64,000 nucleotides of DNA, from positions 1 to 64,000 of the forward strand of contig JBBKWJ010000286.1 in the NCBI GenBank assembly GCA_037968895.1. Direction: 5' to 3'. A model generated the notes under the pieces. It worked only from the letters and a program-made list of their open reading frames with translations, was not told the DNA's origin and ran no database searches. Made by a program: the position numbers and the translations under genes. The stretch is from JBBKWJ01 sp037968895 (GTDB lineage Bacteria > Actinomycetota > Acidimicrobiia > Acidimicrobiales > SZUA-35). Shown in pieces: positions 1 through 8,214 of the stretch (positions within the stretch are counted from its first letter, which is position 1; every line of letters starts with the position of its first letter).

Positions 1-176
1 TCGTATGACTCGTGCACCTGGTCGATGTGCCACTCCTCGGCCTGCTCCACCGCCCTGGAGCGGTTGCGGGCGGCGATGCCAGCAACTACCACCCCGTCGG
101 TGTCGGTGGCCGGGATGAAGAGAGCGTTCTTCGAGATTCGGGCGGCTCCGAGCACACCAATACGTACATCGTTCAA
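1..176 (-). CDS. Gfo/Idh/MocA-family oxidoreductase, N-terminal part (truncated by window edge)
   Basis: Reading leftward from a TTG at 176, the translation begins LNDVRIGVLGAARISKNALF and continues to the window edge. The GVLGAARIS segment is the Rossmann nucleotide-binding loop of Gfo/Idh/MocA dehydrogenases, followed by the usual beta-strand VVVAGIAARNRSRA. About 58 residues are visible and the catalytic domain is off the edge. The TTG is chosen because an AAAGG sequence sits 7 nt upstream and because family homology begins there; a GTG at 245 in the same frame is an alternative. Members oxidise sugars, inositols or dihydrodiols with NAD(P), and the substrate cannot be told from this fragment. 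It is divergent from the gene at 335. Confidence 0.75.
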   Translation of the reverse strand, partial: MNDVRIGVLGAARISKNALFIPATDTDGVVVAGIAARNRSRAVEQAEEWHIDQVHESY

Positions 177-334
177 GACGCAGCCTTTCGTCCAACCAGC
201 AGCCAATTGCGAGGGTACAACCCGATCGAGACCGGTGCATCCCACGGTTGACTCTCTGAGCGCTCTAGTATGCGCAGAGCGTGAGGAGTTGCAGGGGCAT
301 CTTGACCGCTCAATTTGTTGTTCTTGGAGACCGC

Positions 335-940
335 ATGAACGCAACACCCCCGATCTATGGATTCGATCTCGTCACCGACGCGTCTGGCGAATCGATCGAC
401 CCCGTCGCAAACCGAGTAATCGCCGTCGGCCTCAGCACCGACTTCGGCGACGAACTCTACGACGGTCCGGAAGACGAGATCATTCAAATGGTCGACACAC
501 GCCTTTCGATGCTTCCTGCTGGCATCTTGACCTGCTGGCAGGGCTCAATCGTCGCCCTCCCATTCCTCTCATGTCGAGCCGAAGCAGTCGGTGTCGACAT
601 GGCAATGACCTTGCACGAAGATCGGCGGGTCAACACCTCCGGTCCTGTAAATGGGATCGTCCATCCCTGGCTTGTGTCCTGGCACGGACACCGCCACCTC
701 GATCTGCAGAAGGTCTACTCATCTGAGGGACGCCGGCGACTCAGCCTACGCAATCGGGTCAATCCCGAGTCGATGATCCCCGCATACGACCCGCTCGCAG
801 CCAGACACCCCCAGCGTGACGCCAAGCTCGCTCGCACGTTGGCCGAGCGCCGCTGGAACCAGGCTCGTAAATTCGTCGACCAGCTTCCGGGACGTCAAGC
901 AGCGACCTCTGTATTGAGTTCGCTCCAACCGTCTGACTAG
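335..940 (+). CDS. DnaQ-like (3'-5' exonuclease fold) protein with degenerate catalytic residues
   Basis: The protein is 201 residues. ATG at 335 is preceded by TTGGAGA, and an upstream in-frame start at 281 lacks a ribosome-binding site. The N-terminal FDLVTD and the later ILTCWQGSIVALPFLSCRAE resemble the ExoI and ExoII regions of DnaQ or family-B polymerase exonucleases, which normally read FDIET and WNGxxFDLPFL. The second acid of the first motif is replaced by V and the Asp of the second by A, so nuclease activity is doubtful. The C-terminal third (basic, with HRHLDLQ) may retain one acidic site. The fold is inferred from motif resemblance only, so this could equally be called hypothetical. 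Confidence 0.5.
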   Translation: MNATPPIYGFDLVTDASGESIDPVANRVIAVGLSTDFGDELYDGPEDEIIQMVDTRLSMLPAGILTCWQGSIVALPFLSCRAEAVGVDMAMTLHEDRRVNTSGPVNGIVHPWLVSWHGHRHLDLQKVYSSEGRRRLSLRNRVNPESMIPAYDPLAARHPQRDAKLARTLAERRWNQARKFVDQLPGRQAATSVLSSLQPSD

Positions 941-943
941 CAG

Positions 944-2569
944 CTAGCTAGTGGCACTACGGAGCGGCTGACCAGGCGTTAGTTCGCGATTGAGCTGGCC
1001 GTCTCGCAAGACCGATTGGCCAAGAACGAGGACATGATCGATACCAATTGACGCGCTCGCCGGCATTGCGACCGTCGAAGTGTCTGACACCGTCGCCGGA
1101 TCGAACACCACCACGTCAGCATCAGCGCCGGCCTGAAGACGGCCCTTACGGCGCATCGCGGGAATCATCGCTTCTACCCGTCGCGCCGGGAGCACCGTCA
1201 TTTTGGCGAGCGCTTCGGGGAGCGTGAGCACTTGCTGCTCGCGCACATACAGCCGAAGTGTTCGGGCGAACGTTCCCGCACCGCGAGGGTGATTGTTGAG
1301 ACTGGCCTCGATGATGCCGTCGCTTCCAATCATGATCCACGGCGTCTTCAGCGCCATGACAACCTCTTCTTCAGGAATTGACCCATGAGCGGCCACAAGC
1401 TTGTTTTGCGCCTTCGCATCATCAAACGTTGCTGCTGAGAGTCTTGTCTCGGTACCGGCAATTTGTAGGTCTTCAAATGTAATCCGATAACGACTTTGCC
1501 AATCATCGACGAAGCGCTCGCTGGCGAGAGTGGTCCCCCAGTAGTTGTAGGGATACACACAGGCCGTCACATCGACGACATCGGCTCGCGCCGCCTCGAG
1601 TATCTCGAGGGTCTCCTTCATCACGAAGGTGCCCCCGGTCGACGTAATGTGCTCGATATGCACCGATACGCCGGTAGCGCGAGCAATGTCGAGCACCTCT
1701 TCGATTGCCTCGAAACTCGTTCCCGGTTCGTCGGGGTCGCTGAAGCGCACGTGGAAGAAGCAAGTGTGGCCGAACCGCTGTGCCACCGCGACAAGTCCGA
1801 TGATTTCTTCTTGGTTAGTGCCGGGCGAGTATTCCGGCGAGAAGCAGATACCTGCGAACCCGTTGTTGAGATTGGTGATCGCCAAACCTTGGAACAACGA
1901 GATCTGATTTTCGGTAAGCGACTCAGTTGGCTGGACGTCGAGCGTTGGGTCTTCGCCTCGCAGGAAGTGTTGATGGAGCGCGCCGCCATAGTGAAACGGG
2001 GTCTTGCCTTCAAGGTTGTTGAAGAAGGCGTTGGCGTAGTTGTTCACACCATGCATCCCCAAGTTGCTCGTGACGCCATCGGCAATCTTGAACCAGTCGC
2101 CAAAGCCATTCGGATCTGAAGAGAGGATGTCGATAAAGCCAGGGGCAACGACGCGACCGGTGGCATCGATCGTGTCGACCCCAGCCATAGCAGCTTTGCT
2201 TACCGACGTAATCACGCCGGCGTCGATGCCGACATTGGCAACCGCGTCGAACCCGGATGCCGGGTCGATCACACGACCATTGAGAATGACGGTTTCGAAG
2301 ACGTGGTCGACTCCGACCTTCATTACCGCATCATCGATCGGCGGCGGCTCTTCGAGCTTCGAACCGTCGGGGACCAGGGACATCGTCGGCCCGATCGGGC
2401 GGCTTTCGATTGCAGCAACCTCGCCACCTTCTGGCGATCCGGCAAATGACCGAATGAGTGCCACATTGACTCCGCCGTACCCGAGAGCGAGCAATACCCG
2501 CCGCCTCGAATGGGAGTCTTTCCTCGGAGGCGGCCCTGGCATCCGGACATGATACGCCGAGTCGGCCAT
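944..2569 (-). CDS. Amidohydrolase of the N-acyl-D-amino-acid deacylase type, exported
   Basis: The 541-residue protein begins at an ATG that overlaps the upstream stop by one base (TGATG); a GTG one codon earlier is also possible. A twin-Arg-like stretch SRRRVLLALGYGG near residue 20 suggests export, possibly by Tat. The body has the amidohydrolase layout: a beta-sandwich segment NGRVIDPASGFDA, PGFID, then a TIM barrel with HVRFSD, HIEHITS and GSDG (late Asp), and a C-terminal return to the sandwich (GADADVVVFDP). D-aminoacylases and related enzymes hydrolyse N-acyl-amino acids with one or two zinc ions. The early HxH after PGFID is missing here (ILSSD), so metal loading must differ. The upstream gene is translationally coupled. 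Confidence 0.8.
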   Translation of the reverse strand: MADSAYHVRMPGPPPRKDSHSRRRVLLALGYGGVNVALIRSFAGSPEGGEVAAIESRPIGPTMSLVPDGSKLEEPPPIDDAVMKVGVDHVFETVILNGRVIDPASGFDAVANVGIDAGVITSVSKAAMAGVDTIDATGRVVAPGFIDILSSDPNGFGDWFKIADGVTSNLGMHGVNNYANAFFNNLEGKTPFHYGGALHQHFLRGEDPTLDVQPTESLTENQISLFQGLAITNLNNGFAGICFSPEYSPGTNQEEIIGLVAVAQRFGHTCFFHVRFSDPDEPGTSFEAIEEVLDIARATGVSVHIEHITSTGGTFVMKETLEILEAARADVVDVTACVYPYNYWGTTLASERFVDDWQSRYRITFEDLQIAGTETRLSAATFDDAKAQNKLVAAHGSIPEEEVVMALKTPWIMIGSDGIIEASLNNHPRGAGTFARTLRLYVREQQVLTLPEALAKMTVLPARRVEAMIPAMRRKGRLQAGADADVVVFDPATVSDTSTVAMPASASIGIDHVLVLGQSVLRDGQLNRELTPGQPLRSATS

Positions 2570-3399
2570 CACCCCACGAGGCCGGCGAGGCGCGCGATGG
2601 CCGCCCGAACCTTTGTGTGGGGAAGGCGTTGATCAGTAAGCATTGACTCCGTCGCCTCCCACATCTCGGCCTCAACGGCCCTAGCGAACGAACCCTCATC
2701 GTGCCACCAGGCAAGGTTGGCCGACCTCAGCCAGTAGAACGGGAACTCTCCACACTCGGCATCGTCTCGCAGCGCGGCCCAATCGCCTACAACAACGTGG
2801 TCACGGTGACGCTGGGCCACAAACTGATACAGATCGACGAGGTCGCTCATATCGTCGAGCTCGCCCCTTAGTACGCCAGGATGAAGCGCTGCCACTTCGA
2901 TTGGCTCGGGAGCGTCGTCGCAGCGGAGTAATTCGGCCAACCAGACTGCGGTCCAGAATCGGTTTGTATCGAAGCTGGGCTGAGGCGTTGGCGCCAGCAG
3001 GGAGCGCGCCAGCGCGTCTGGAAGCAAACCAGTGCTCGCTCCGAGATGCTCAACAACTCCGCCAGGAGGCCACCGGAACGATGAAGCCGCAGGGTCGCCC
3101 GCAGTTAGGCCGACGACAAGGCGATCGTCCAGAACTCGATGCATGCGATCTGAACTCGTTGAAATGCGGGGTGGGTCAAGCACCATCACCGCAGCCACAG
3201 TGCCGAGTGAGAAATGCCGACCCTCAAGCATTTCGAGCGGTCCATCTGGGCCAATTTCATACACACCGTGGTGACCGTCTCGTTGGCTGCAAACGACATA
3301 GTCGCTGAGTTCGGGGCAACTCTCGACGTAGTCGGCGATACCAGCAGAGAAGCCAGCATCGCAGAGAGCGACGCGCATGGAAGTGAATCGTGTGGACAT
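2569..3399 (-). CDS. Hypothetical protein coupled to the amidohydrolase
   Basis: The 276-residue soluble protein has no motif I can assign. The start ATG has AAGGA about 5 nt upstream. It is rich in acidic residues and Trp, with a possible alpha/beta N-terminus (MRVALCDAGFSAGIADYVES) and a region LVVGLTAGDPAAS. There is no signal peptide or membrane segment. Its stop overlaps the start of the amidohydrolase gene, so the two are probably co-translated and functionally linked. It is divergent from purK across about 170 bp. Confidence 0.65.
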   Translation of the reverse strand: MSTRFTSMRVALCDAGFSAGIADYVESCPELSDYVVCSQRDGHHGVYEIGPDGPLEMLEGRHFSLGTVAAVMVLDPPRISTSSDRMHRVLDDRLVVGLTAGDPAASSFRWPPGGVVEHLGASTGLLPDALARSLLAPTPQPSFDTNRFWTAVWLAELLRCDDAPEPIEVAALHPGVLRGELDDMSDLVDLYQFVAQRHRDHVVVGDWAALRDDAECGEFPFYWLRSANLAWWHDEGSFARAVEAEMWEATESMLTDQRLPHTKVRAAIARLAGLVG

Positions 3400-3535
3400 T
3401 TGGATCCTTGGTTAGACAAACACAAGGGGCCGGGGCCACCGAGACACGGGCCAGAGCCGGTGTCGTCCGACCATGATGCCGGGTTGCGGCGGCCGCGCAA
3501 ACCCCGATCGTCACGACACAGATCGGCAGGCATCG

Positions 3536-3570
3536 TTGAGCAACGCGCACCTCGTCGCTACTATCAGCGT
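3536..3570 (+). promoter_or_regulatory. Predicted leaderless promoter of purK
   Basis: TTGAGC (3536-3541) and TACTAT (3559-3564) are separated by 17 nt. The -10 ends 6 nt before the GTG at 3571, so transcription would begin at or within a base of the start codon. No Shine-Dalgarno sequence is visible. This is the clearest -35/-10 pair in the window. Confidence 0.55.
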
Positions 3571-4716
3571 GTGGTCAACGACTTTCCTGCTATCTACCGC
3601 CTTGGCATCGTGGGCGCAGGACAGATCGCTCGAATGATGCACCAGGCGTCGTTACAGTTCGGCATCACCCCTCACTTGCTCGCCGAAGAGTCTGACGACT
3701 CGGCTGCCCTTGCTGCCCCTGATGCGGTATATGGCCACCCAGACGCGCTCTCGACCTTTGCTGAGGCGTGCGAGGTCGTCACCTTCGAACACGAGCGGAT
3801 CGACATCGGACTGGTCGAACGCCTACAGGCCTCCGGATTTGTTATTCGGCCAGGGGCGAAGACTCTTCGAGCCGCAAACGACAAGGCATACCAGCGTCGG
3901 GTGCTCCTCAACAGAGGGTTTCCCGTGCCTGCGTTCGCCGAAGTTCGGGGACCAGACGACATCATCGACTTTGCCTCAGTGTTCGACTGGCCGATTGTCC
4001 TCAAGGCGACCAGGGCGAGCGCTCATGGCCATCGCGACGTGTGGATCGTCGGTAATCAATCCGAGGCGCTTCGGGTGCTCAGCGAGCAATCAGACCGGCA
4101 GCTCATCATGGAGAGCTTCCAGAACATCGTTAAGGAACTCGTCGTCCTTGTTGTTCGTCGACCGGGCGGAAACGCTCGCTGCTACCCCGTCATCGAACAG
4201 GTAAATGTCGACGGCGTCGCTCACGGGTACCAAACACCAGCCAGCATTGGGCACGGCATCGCCACCGAAGCGCGAGCCCTTGCGCTGAGGGTTGCGGACG
4301 AGGTCGAATCCGTCGGCATCCTGGCCGTCGAACTCTTCCTTACGACCACCGGGCTCGTCATCAACGAACTCGCGGCCCGCCCTCATAACGCTGGTCACCT
4401 CACTATCGAGGGTTCGGCGACTTCGCAGTTCGAGAATCACGTGAGAGCAGTCCTCGACCTTCCCCTCGGCCCAACCTGGGGCCGAGCACCTGCCATAGTG
4501 ACGCACAACATCATCGGGGGGCGAGAGCTCAAAGACCCCATCCTCGGCCTGGCTGACGCCCTTGCCATCGAGGGCGTGCATGTCCACCTCTACGGAAAAC
4601 GCCCGAGCTTGGGAAGCAAACTGGGCCATATCACTGCGCTCGCCGACGATCTTGAACTTGCCGACGAGATGGCCGGTCGAGCTGTCGCTGCGCTTGTCGG
4701 TCGTCGGCCCTGGTAA
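3571..4716 (+). CDS. purK: N5-carboxyaminoimidazole ribonucleotide synthase
   Basis: PurK uses ATP to carboxylate AIR to N5-CAIR in purine synthesis. The 381-residue protein starts at GTG 3571, just before the Rossmann-like YRLGIVGAGQIARMM. It continues through VVTFEHERID and the ATP-grasp core (WPIVLKAT, ELVVLVVRRPGG, VAVELF, INELAARPHNAGH with the metal-binding Asn/Glu). The ending FENHVRAVLDLPLG is typical of PurK. The frame stays open upstream to 3214, but that region has low-quality coding sequence and overlaps the divergent gene. A leaderless promoter fits the chosen start. No purE lies in the window. Downstream are other nucleotide genes on the same strand. Confidence 0.93.
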   Translation: MVNDFPAIYRLGIVGAGQIARMMHQASLQFGITPHLLAEESDDSAALAAPDAVYGHPDALSTFAEACEVVTFEHERIDIGLVERLQASGFVIRPGAKTLRAANDKAYQRRVLLNRGFPVPAFAEVRGPDDIIDFASVFDWPIVLKATRASAHGHRDVWIVGNQSEALRVLSEQSDRQLIMESFQNIVKELVVLVVRRPGGNARCYPVIEQVNVDGVAHGYQTPASIGHGIATEARALALRVADEVESVGILAVELFLTTTGLVINELAARPHNAGHLTIEGSATSQFENHVRAVLDLPLGPTWGRAPAIVTHNIIGGRELKDPILGLADALAIEGVHVHLYGKRPSLGSKLGHITALADDLELADEMAGRAVAALVGRRPW

Positions 4717-4764
4717 ACAGGGAACCAATCGACACTGCACGAATCGACACTGAGGACTAAGGCC

Positions 4765-5394
4765 ATGCCAAAGCTAACCGTCATCGACCACCCGCTCGTC
4801 GCTCACAAGATCACCCATCTACGCGACAAGAACACGGGCCCCGGCGACTTCAGAAGGCTCTGTCACGAGGTGACACTACTCACCGCGTACGAAGGGCTGC
4901 GCGACCTGCCGGTCGAAACAATCGAGGTCGAAACGCCAATAATGAAGACCGAGAGCACAGTTCTCGCCGGGCCAAATCCCGTCGTCGTCGGCATTCTTCG
5001 TGCTGGTCTTGTAATGGTCGAGTCAATTCTGACGCTGCTCCCTTACGCACGGGTCGGTCACATCGGGCTGTATCGGGATCCTGAGACGACGTTGCCGGTC
5101 GAGTACTACAACAAACTGCCGGAAGACGTCGCCGAACGTGAGGTCATTCTCGTCGATCCCATGTTGGCGACTGGCGGGAGCGCGGCTGCCGCAATTGGGT
5201 TCCTGAAAGACGCAGGCTGCACGAGTATTCGCCTACTCTCCATCATCGGCTGTCCTGAGGGAGTTGCCGCGGTCCATGGTCCGCACCCTGACGTTTCCAT
5301 CACCGTCGCCGCCCTCGACCCTCGCCTCAACGAACACGCGTACATCGTCCCCGGACTCGGCGACGCCGGAGATCGAATCTACGGCACCAAATGA
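4765..5394 (+). CDS. upp: Uracil phosphoribosyltransferase
   Basis: Upp converts uracil and PRPP to UMP in pyrimidine salvage. The 209-residue length is typical. Visible hallmarks are VVGILRAGLVM, the PRPP-binding loop VDPMLATGGSAAAAI, and the uracil-binding C-terminus YIVPGLGDAGDRIYGTK. The stop overlaps the start of cdd by 4 nt (ATGA), so the two salvage enzymes are translationally coupled. Confidence 0.96.
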   Translation: MPKLTVIDHPLVAHKITHLRDKNTGPGDFRRLCHEVTLLTAYEGLRDLPVETIEVETPIMKTESTVLAGPNPVVVGILRAGLVMVESILTLLPYARVGHIGLYRDPETTLPVEYYNKLPEDVAEREVILVDPMLATGGSAAAAIGFLKDAGCTSIRLLSIIGCPEGVAAVHGPHPDVSITVAALDPRLNEHAYIVPGLGDAGDRIYGTK

Positions 5395-5813
5395 GCAACG
5401 ACATCACTATCGACTGGGATCTCCTCAAGGCCGAGGCCACCGCAGTCGCCCAGAACGCGTACGCCCCGTACTCCAAGTTTTACGTTGGGGCCGCGGCGCT
5501 CACAACCGACGGACGCCTCATCACCGGCTGCAACGTCGAGAACGTATCGTATGGCCTCGGGCTGTGCGCGGAGTGCGCTCTTGTCTCGAACCTCCACACT
5601 TCTGGTGGGGGCCGACTCGCCGCCGTCGCCGTCGTGTCGGGGACCGGCGAACCGTGCACGCCATGCGGTCGCTGCCGCCAGTTGCTGGTTGAGCACGGGG
5701 GCACCGAGTGCCTCATCGACAGCGACGGTTCGGTGAAAACCATAGGTGACATCTTGCCAGACGCGTTTACCCCCGAACGACTTGCTCGCGACCTCGCGAC
5801 GCCATCCGACTGA
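5391..5813 (+). CDS. cdd: Cytidine deaminase
   Basis: Cdd deaminates cytidine and deoxycytidine to uridine forms, feeding the uracil made available to upp. The 140-residue homotetrameric-type enzyme has the zinc signature CAECALV (the catalytic Glu within C-A-E) and PCGRCRQLL with the two further Cys ligands. NAYAPYSKFYVGAA at the N-terminus and GCNVENVSYGLGLCAE are standard. It overlaps upp by 4 nt and is followed after about 30 nt by add. Confidence 0.95.
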   Translation: MSNDITIDWDLLKAEATAVAQNAYAPYSKFYVGAAALTTDGRLITGCNVENVSYGLGLCAECALVSNLHTSGGGRLAAVAVVSGTGEPCTPCGRCRQLLVEHGGTECLIDSDGSVKTIGDILPDAFTPERLARDLATPSD

Positions 5814-5844
5814 CGCGAGTCATATTCGGTCGATAGTCTGTCGT

Positions 5845-6927
5845 ATGGCCGCACTCTCGCCCGAACAAATCAGAAAAGCCCCAAAGGTCCTGCTCCACGA
5901 TCATCTCGATGGAGGTGTCCGGCCGACCACGGTGATTGAGCTCGCCGCCGAGTGCGGATACACCGACCTTCCGACCACCGACCCTGATGATCTCGCGACA
6001 TGGTTCACCCGAGGGGCCGATCGCCGCAACCTCGAGCTCTACCTTGAGACATTCGCTCACACCGGGGCGGTCACTCAGACCAAAGATGGCCTCATGCGCG
6101 TGGCCGCCGAGTGCGCAGAAGATCTCGACGACGATGGCGTCGTATACGCCGAAGTGCGCTTCGCTCCTGAGCTTCACACCGACAACGGACTGACGCTCGA
6201 CGAGGTCGTCGAAAGTGTCCTCGCTGGTTTCGCCGAAGGTTCAGCCGGCCGCAACATCAAGATCGGGACCCTTTGCACCGCAATGCGAACGGCGGCCCGT
6301 TCGCGTGAAATCTGTGAGCTCGCACTCCGCCATCGAGACAACGGTGTGTGCGGGTTTGACATCGCTGGTGCTGAAGCGGGGTTCCCCCCAACCCGCCACT
6401 TAGACGCCTTCCAACTGGCGATGCGAGAGAACTTTCACATCACGATCCACGCAGGCGAGGCCTTTGGGCTTCCTTCAATTGCCGAAGCACTGCACTACTG
6501 CGGGGCAGAGCGCCTCGGCCATGGGGTTCGAATCGTCGACGACATCACCACCGACGCCGACGGACGCCATCACCTTGGGCGGCTCGCTGCTTTCGTCCGC
6601 GATTGCCGTATCCCACTCGAGATGTGCCCAACCTCAAACATCCACACCGGGGCAGCCCCATCTTTGGCCGAGCACCCCATTGGACTGCTCCGAGATCTCA
6701 ACTATCGGGTCACCGTGAACACCGACAACCGCCTCATGAGCAATGTAAAGCTCTCTGACGAATTCATCGGGCTCGCTGAAGCCTTCGGGTATGACGCTGA
6801 CGACATGGAATGGTTGACGATTAACGCTATGAAGAGCGCTTTTCTCCCCTTCGACGATCGGCTTGACATAATCTCTCAAATCATCAAACCCGGCTTCGCC
6901 GCCATGCGCGTCGCGTCGATGAAATAG
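5845..6927 (+). CDS. add: Adenosine deaminase
   Basis: Add deaminates adenosine and deoxyadenosine to the inosine forms. The 360-residue protein starts at ATG 5845, immediately before the conserved LLHDHLDGG, which carries the HxH zinc pair. Other motifs are the HAGE region with zinc His and catalytic Glu, ERLGHGVRI, the EMCPTSN segment, and NTDNRLMSN, the actinobacterial form of the zinc-Asp motif. A TAGTCT -10-like box ends 5 nt before ATG, suggesting a leaderless transcript in addition to read-through from cdd. The reading frame extends upstream into cdd, but that part is not conserved. Confidence 0.94.
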   Translation: MAALSPEQIRKAPKVLLHDHLDGGVRPTTVIELAAECGYTDLPTTDPDDLATWFTRGADRRNLELYLETFAHTGAVTQTKDGLMRVAAECAEDLDDDGVVYAEVRFAPELHTDNGLTLDEVVESVLAGFAEGSAGRNIKIGTLCTAMRTAARSREICELALRHRDNGVCGFDIAGAEAGFPPTRHLDAFQLAMRENFHITIHAGEAFGLPSIAEALHYCGAERLGHGVRIVDDITTDADGRHHLGRLAAFVRDCRIPLEMCPTSNIHTGAAPSLAEHPIGLLRDLNYRVTVNTDNRLMSNVKLSDEFIGLAEAFGYDADDMEWLTINAMKSAFLPFDDRLDIISQIIKPGFAAMRVASMK

Positions 6928-6939
6928 CAGCCTCGAGCC

Positions 6940-7482
6940 CTAGTTGAGCGATGGATCGTTTGGCATGTGAGCGAACCAGGCCATATCGCCGCCACCGCGC
7001 TTCAGCGCACGCGGCCACAGGTCGGCTGATTTCGCAATGAACACATCATCAGGCTCGGCGTCGACAAGCCACCAGGCTCCGCTGGCCAGTTCGCCCTCAA
7101 GTTGTCCGGCGCCCCAGCCGGCGTAGCCCGCAAATATCCGGACGGCGACGATGCCCTGCGCAATCGCCTGTACGGGGCTCTCGTTGAGGTCGACGCTGTA
7201 GAGACCATGGACCAGTTCCCCCGCCTGATCTTCGGCGCGACCAAGGGCAATAAGGCTGTCGGTCTCGACTGGGCCGCCCGCATGGATCAGCCCGCCTTCG
7301 CCCACAAGCGCTTCCCAACCCTCGAAGGCCTCGTTGACAGAGAGCCCAAGCGGGCGGTTTAGCACGAGACCAAACGCGCCATTGTGGTCGTGTTGAATCA
7401 TAAGGGTCACCGACCCATCAAAGTTCGGGTCGCTCATCTCAGGCCGTGAGATCAGGAGCCGGCCGGCGTGACTGAGCGTCAC
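6940..7482 (-). CDS. YqgE/AlgH-family protein (UPF0301)
   Basis: The 180-residue soluble protein shows the family opening LSHAGRLLISRPEMSDPNF, the core FGLVLNRPLG, HAGGPVETDSLIAL, FAGYAGWGAGQLEGEL and WWLVDAEPDDVF. UPF0301 proteins are widespread and structurally known but have no settled biochemical function; AlgH has been linked to alginate regulation in Pseudomonas. The start overlaps the deoC stop by 4 nt, so it is co-translated with deoC. Confidence 0.9.
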   Translation of the reverse strand: MTLSHAGRLLISRPEMSDPNFDGSVTLMIQHDHNGAFGLVLNRPLGLSVNEAFEGWEALVGEGGLIHAGGPVETDSLIALGRAEDQAGELVHGLYSVDLNESPVQAIAQGIVAVRIFAGYAGWGAGQLEGELASGAWWLVDAEPDDVFIAKSADLWPRALKRGGGDMAWFAHMPNDPSLN

Positions 7483-8144
7483 GTCAAACCCAGAATGGCC
7501 CCGCTTGATGAGGTACCGATGCGGGTTGCACCAGCCTCAATCATCGCAAGCGCCTTCTCTCGGTCGCGGATCCCTCCGCTCGCCTTCACACCGAGACGCC
7601 CGCCGACGGTGGCTGCCATCAGCCGAACGGCCTCAAGCGTCGCTCCCCCAGAGGGATGGAATCCGGTTGATGTCTTTACGAAGTCGGCTCCCGCCCGCTC
7701 TGCGGCTTCACAGCACGCAACGATCGCCTCGTCGTTCAGCGCACCTGACTCAATAATCACCTTGAGATGAGAAGGTGCTGGCGCTGCATCACGGACGGTG
7801 GCGATATCGGCTTCTACCTCGTCCCACTTTTTGTCTGCGACCAAGCCGAGGTTGACCACCATGTCGATCTCACTGGCACCATGCTCGACGGCCAATGCCG
7901 CTTCGGCTGCCTTGATGCTCGAGCAGTGAGCACCTGACGGAAAACCAACAACCGAGGCGATCGGGACCGCACCCTTGAGGAACTCGTTAGCGACGGCAAC
8001 CTTCGACGGCGATACGCACACAGCGGCGACTTTCATCCGCATACCATCTGCACACACCGCCCGAACGGCCTCGTCAGAAGCGTCGACGGCAAGAATCGTG
8101 TGGTCGAGGTGGGCAGCAATTTCCGAGGCTGAAAGTGACGTCAT
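7479..8144 (-). CDS. deoC: Deoxyribose-phosphate aldolase
   Basis: DeoC cleaves 2-deoxyribose-5-phosphate to glyceraldehyde-3-phosphate and acetaldehyde, the last step of deoxynucleoside catabolism. The 221-residue protein has LDHTILAVDA, VVGFPSGAH, EIDMVVNLG and the Schiff-base Lys in FVKTSTGF, followed by GVKASGGIRD. A TACCGT -10-like box (8156-8151 on this strand) ends exactly 6 nt before ATG, fitting a leaderless start. With upp, cdd and add nearby, a nucleoside-scavenging role is likely. Confidence 0.95.
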   Translation of the reverse strand: MTSLSASEIAAHLDHTILAVDASDEAVRAVCADGMRMKVAAVCVSPSKVAVANEFLKGAVPIASVVGFPSGAHCSSIKAAEAALAVEHGASEIDMVVNLGLVADKKWDEVEADIATVRDAAPAPSHLKVIIESGALNDEAIVACCEAAERAGADFVKTSTGFHPSGGATLEAVRLMAATVGGRLGVKASGGIRDREKALAMIEAGATRIGTSSSGAILGLT

Positions 8145-8150
8145 GCATCA

Positions 8151-8156
8151 ACGGTA
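8151..8156 (-). promoter_or_regulatory. -10 element of deoC, leaderless spacing
   Basis: TACCGT on the minus strand is followed by 6 nt and then the ATG of deoC. No Shine-Dalgarno sequence is visible. I see no convincing -35 at 16-18 nt spacing. Confidence 0.4.
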
Positions 8157-8214
8157 GCCAGGTCAACGGGCGATCCGCACCGTGACTCTGGCGACGCTCC
8201 CGTAGACTCGGGGG

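Noticed and set aside
25..726. Open frame of 233 codons on the plus strand
   Set aside because: It overlaps the better supported genes at 1-176 (minus) and 335-940 (plus), is Arg-rich in a way typical of out-of-frame translation, and has no start signal.
1496..2119. 207-codon open frame antisense to the amidohydrolase
   Set aside because: It lies wholly inside a well supported gene on the other strand and shows no domain; high-GC antisense frames of this length are common.
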